Shown here in pieces: positions 62,201 through 64,000 of a DNA stretch of 64,000 bases (its first letter is position 1; each line of letters starts with the position of its first letter). A program made the translations under genes and the position numbers. Source of the stretch: Halichondria panicea (taxonomy: Eukaryota; Porifera; Demospongiae; Suberitida; Halichondriidae); the NCBI RefSeq assembly GCF_963675165.1, contig NC_087391.1, positions 5,426,126 through 5,490,125 of the forward strand, read 5' to 3'. The notes beneath the pieces were generated by a model. That model made no database searches and was not told the origin of the DNA. It was given only the letters and a program-made list of their open reading frames with translations.

Positions 62201-63955
62201 CATGAACTGGCTGGCCAACCTGTACGATCAGGGCATCAATGGCATACTGGCTGACGAGATGGGCCTGGGCAAGACTGTACAGAGCATTGCGTTCCTCTCT
62301 CATCTTGCAGAGGTACGTAGTATACAAGAGTGGGTGAGGGGGGGGTTAAGTTTACTGCCCTGATCTAGGAAAAACTCACCGCCATTATTATTTTTTTAGC
62401 AAGTTTAATCGTGAAATTTGTGGTGAAATTGGAATCAAGTAATGGCATTTAATGGTGACCTTGTGTGTTGATCCCACTGTGTAAGAGAGTACCTATGAAC
62501 TTGTTATGACCAATTTAATGGTGAAGTTTGATTTAATGGTGGCAACTGTGTAAGAGAGTGTCTATGAACTTGTCTCCATGTGTCCTCTCATTACAGCATC
62601 AGAACACGTGGGGTCCTTACCTCATTGTCTCCCCAGCCTCCACTCTACACAACTGGCAGCAGGAAGCATCGAGATTCGTGCCAAGGCTGAAGGTACATTC
62701 CCAGCTAATCTTAAGGAGTTGCTGGCAAATGAATGTCAGGAACATTTGTTGATTCAATTGATGTAAATGCATGTGTGTATTTATAGTCTGCTAAGTACTG
62801 TTAGTAGCTTTATTGCCATAAAGCATTGGAATAATGGCATGTGCAAGGTTCTTCAATGTACATCTAATATGGCTTGTGTTGTTTGTTTGCTTTTACCCCC
62901 CCCCCCCCCCTTCAGGCCCTGCCGTATTGGGGCAGCCCCCCGGAGAGGAAGGTGATACGCAAATACTGGAACCAGAAGCTGCTGTGCAAAGAGAATGCTC
63001 CCTTCCACATTCTCATTACTAGCTACCAGCTGGTGAGCTATATATAGCACCAGGTCCATTCCAGAGGGTTGTTCCTAGCAGCTTGGTGTCTAGTGTGCCT
63101 GTGTGTATGCCCTTATTTGGATCAGTATAAGTAGTCTACATGTAAAGACACTCTAAGAGTGAACATGCAATTTCCCATGCTTTGCATGCAATTTGCAATA
63201 GTTAGCAACACAATCAATGCTTGTACAGTGTCATTCGCATTTGAATGATATACAGTAATCTGTTTTGATTGCTACTGTTGTATGGTTGCTTAACCGAGGT
63301 GTGTGTGTGTGTGTGTAGGTCGTACAGGATATGAAGTATTTTCAGAGGATTAAATGGCAGTATATGATACTGGACGAAGCTCAGGCCATCAAGAGTAGCA
63401 CAAGGTGAGCATCATGACTGTATAACATGTGCTGTGACTCTCTCATCACCATCCCAGTGTTCGCTGGAAAATTCTACTGAGCTTCAACTGTCGGAACAGA
63501 CTGCTGCTCACTGGGACACCAATACAGAACACCATGCAGGAGGTAGGATACACCCAGTCCCTATGTGTACACACGTTGTACCATCTGTCCACTACCATTA
63601 TGTAGAATCTGATGCTAAAATTTGTAGTCTGTCTAAGAGAAACTACACAACTAAGACATAATTTACTTGTACAATTGCTCTACGAATTTTAGCATCTAAG
63701 ATTTTTCTCTCACTAACTGTCATTCCAGTACTAACCCCACCCCCTGTGTAGCTGTGGGCGTTGCTCCACTTCATCATGCCCACTATGTTCGACTCACACG
63801 AAGAGTTCAATGAATGGTTTAGTAAGGACATCGAGAGTCACGCTGAGCGCAAGAGCGTGTTGGACGAGCATCAGTTGTCACGGTTACATCTCATCCTCAA
63901 GCCCTTCATGTTGCGGAGGATAAAGAAAGATGTGGAGCACGAAATGGCAGAGAAG
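59230..63955 (+). CDS. INO80: INO80 chromatin-remodelling ATPase, 5' part
   Basis: Fifteen exons visible; the gene continues past the right edge. INO80 slides and exchanges H2A.Z nucleosomes. Exons: 59230-59411, 59643-59742, 60021-60149, 60338-60457, 60774-60893, 61067-61276, 61428-61509, 61575-61750, 61805-61886, 62098-62312, 62597-62692, 62916-63032, 63319-63404, 63458-63542, 63752-63955. The DBINO region is clear ([39 protein letters not shown]). The Snf2 ATPase begins at [20 protein letters not shown], with motif I DEMGLGKT, motif Ia [12 protein letters not shown], motif II DEAQ in [12 protein letters not shown], motif [14 protein letters not shown], and motif IV-side [17 protein letters not shown]. 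The N-terminal half is shorter than human. The second ATPase lobe lies outside. Some intron ends are CA or GT repeats. Confidence 0.95.
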
Positions 63956-64000
63956 GTGTGTGGTGTGTGGTGTGTGAGGGTGTGGTGTGTGTATGGTGTG

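Overview
This is a gene-dense piece of an animal nuclear genome, most likely a demosponge close to Amphimedon. The reasons are many short GT-AG introns, an AT-rich intergenic background with small inverted-repeat elements, animal-type orthologues (INO80, PRIMPOL, ERMARD, DEGS1, MDH1), a PRD-like homeobox gene, and large adhesion GPCRs carrying SRCR domains. The species call is an inference; the protein identities rest on recognised family motifs and remembered orthologue sequences, not on a search.

Layout. 1-4.2 kb: 3' end of a GCHFR-like gene (+), a PRD-like homeobox gene (-) and ACBD3 (-). 4.3-26.3 kb: two tandem adhesion GPCR genes (+), each with about 31 exons, signal peptide, Ig-like, Calx-beta-like, LDLa and SRCR modules, a GAIN/GPS region and seven membrane segments; a decayed third copy of the C-terminal tail follows at 26.8 kb. 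27.2-33.4 kb: GH5 endoglycoceramidase-like gene (-), ISCA2 (+) and sphingolipid delta4-desaturase DEGS1 (-). 33.6-39.3 kb: an F-box/WD40 gene (+) and UFSP1 (+). 39.4-41.8 kb: two single-exon class II PAQR receptors in tandem (-). 42.3-46.2 kb: PRIMPOL (-) head to head with MRPL11 (+). 46.3-53.3 kb: ERMARD (-), with a secreted-protein gene and a damaged local duplication inside one large intron. 53.7-64 kb: cytosolic malate dehydrogenase MDH1 (+), intronless MCCC2 (-), and INO80 (+), which runs off the right edge.

Most genes are housekeeping genes of separate pathways: mitochondrial Fe-S assembly and ribosome, leucine breakdown, malate shuttle, DNA repriming, chromatin remodelling and UFM1 processing. 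They are packed as alternating head-to-head and tail-to-tail neighbours, so several promoters are probably shared. The endoglycoceramidase and DEGS1 genes both act on sphingolipids and lie 1.7 kb apart.

The most unusual material is (i) the SRCR/Calx-beta/LDLa adhesion GPCR pair, built from symmetrical phase 1-1 exons with patches of near-identity that suggest gene conversion; (ii) an intronic foldback element with seven copies here, one of which seems to supply the ERMARD exon 1 splice donor; and (iii) the ERMARD intron, which holds a nested gene, a duplicate exon that would break the frame, a gutted copy of the nested gene and a poly(A)-ended insert.
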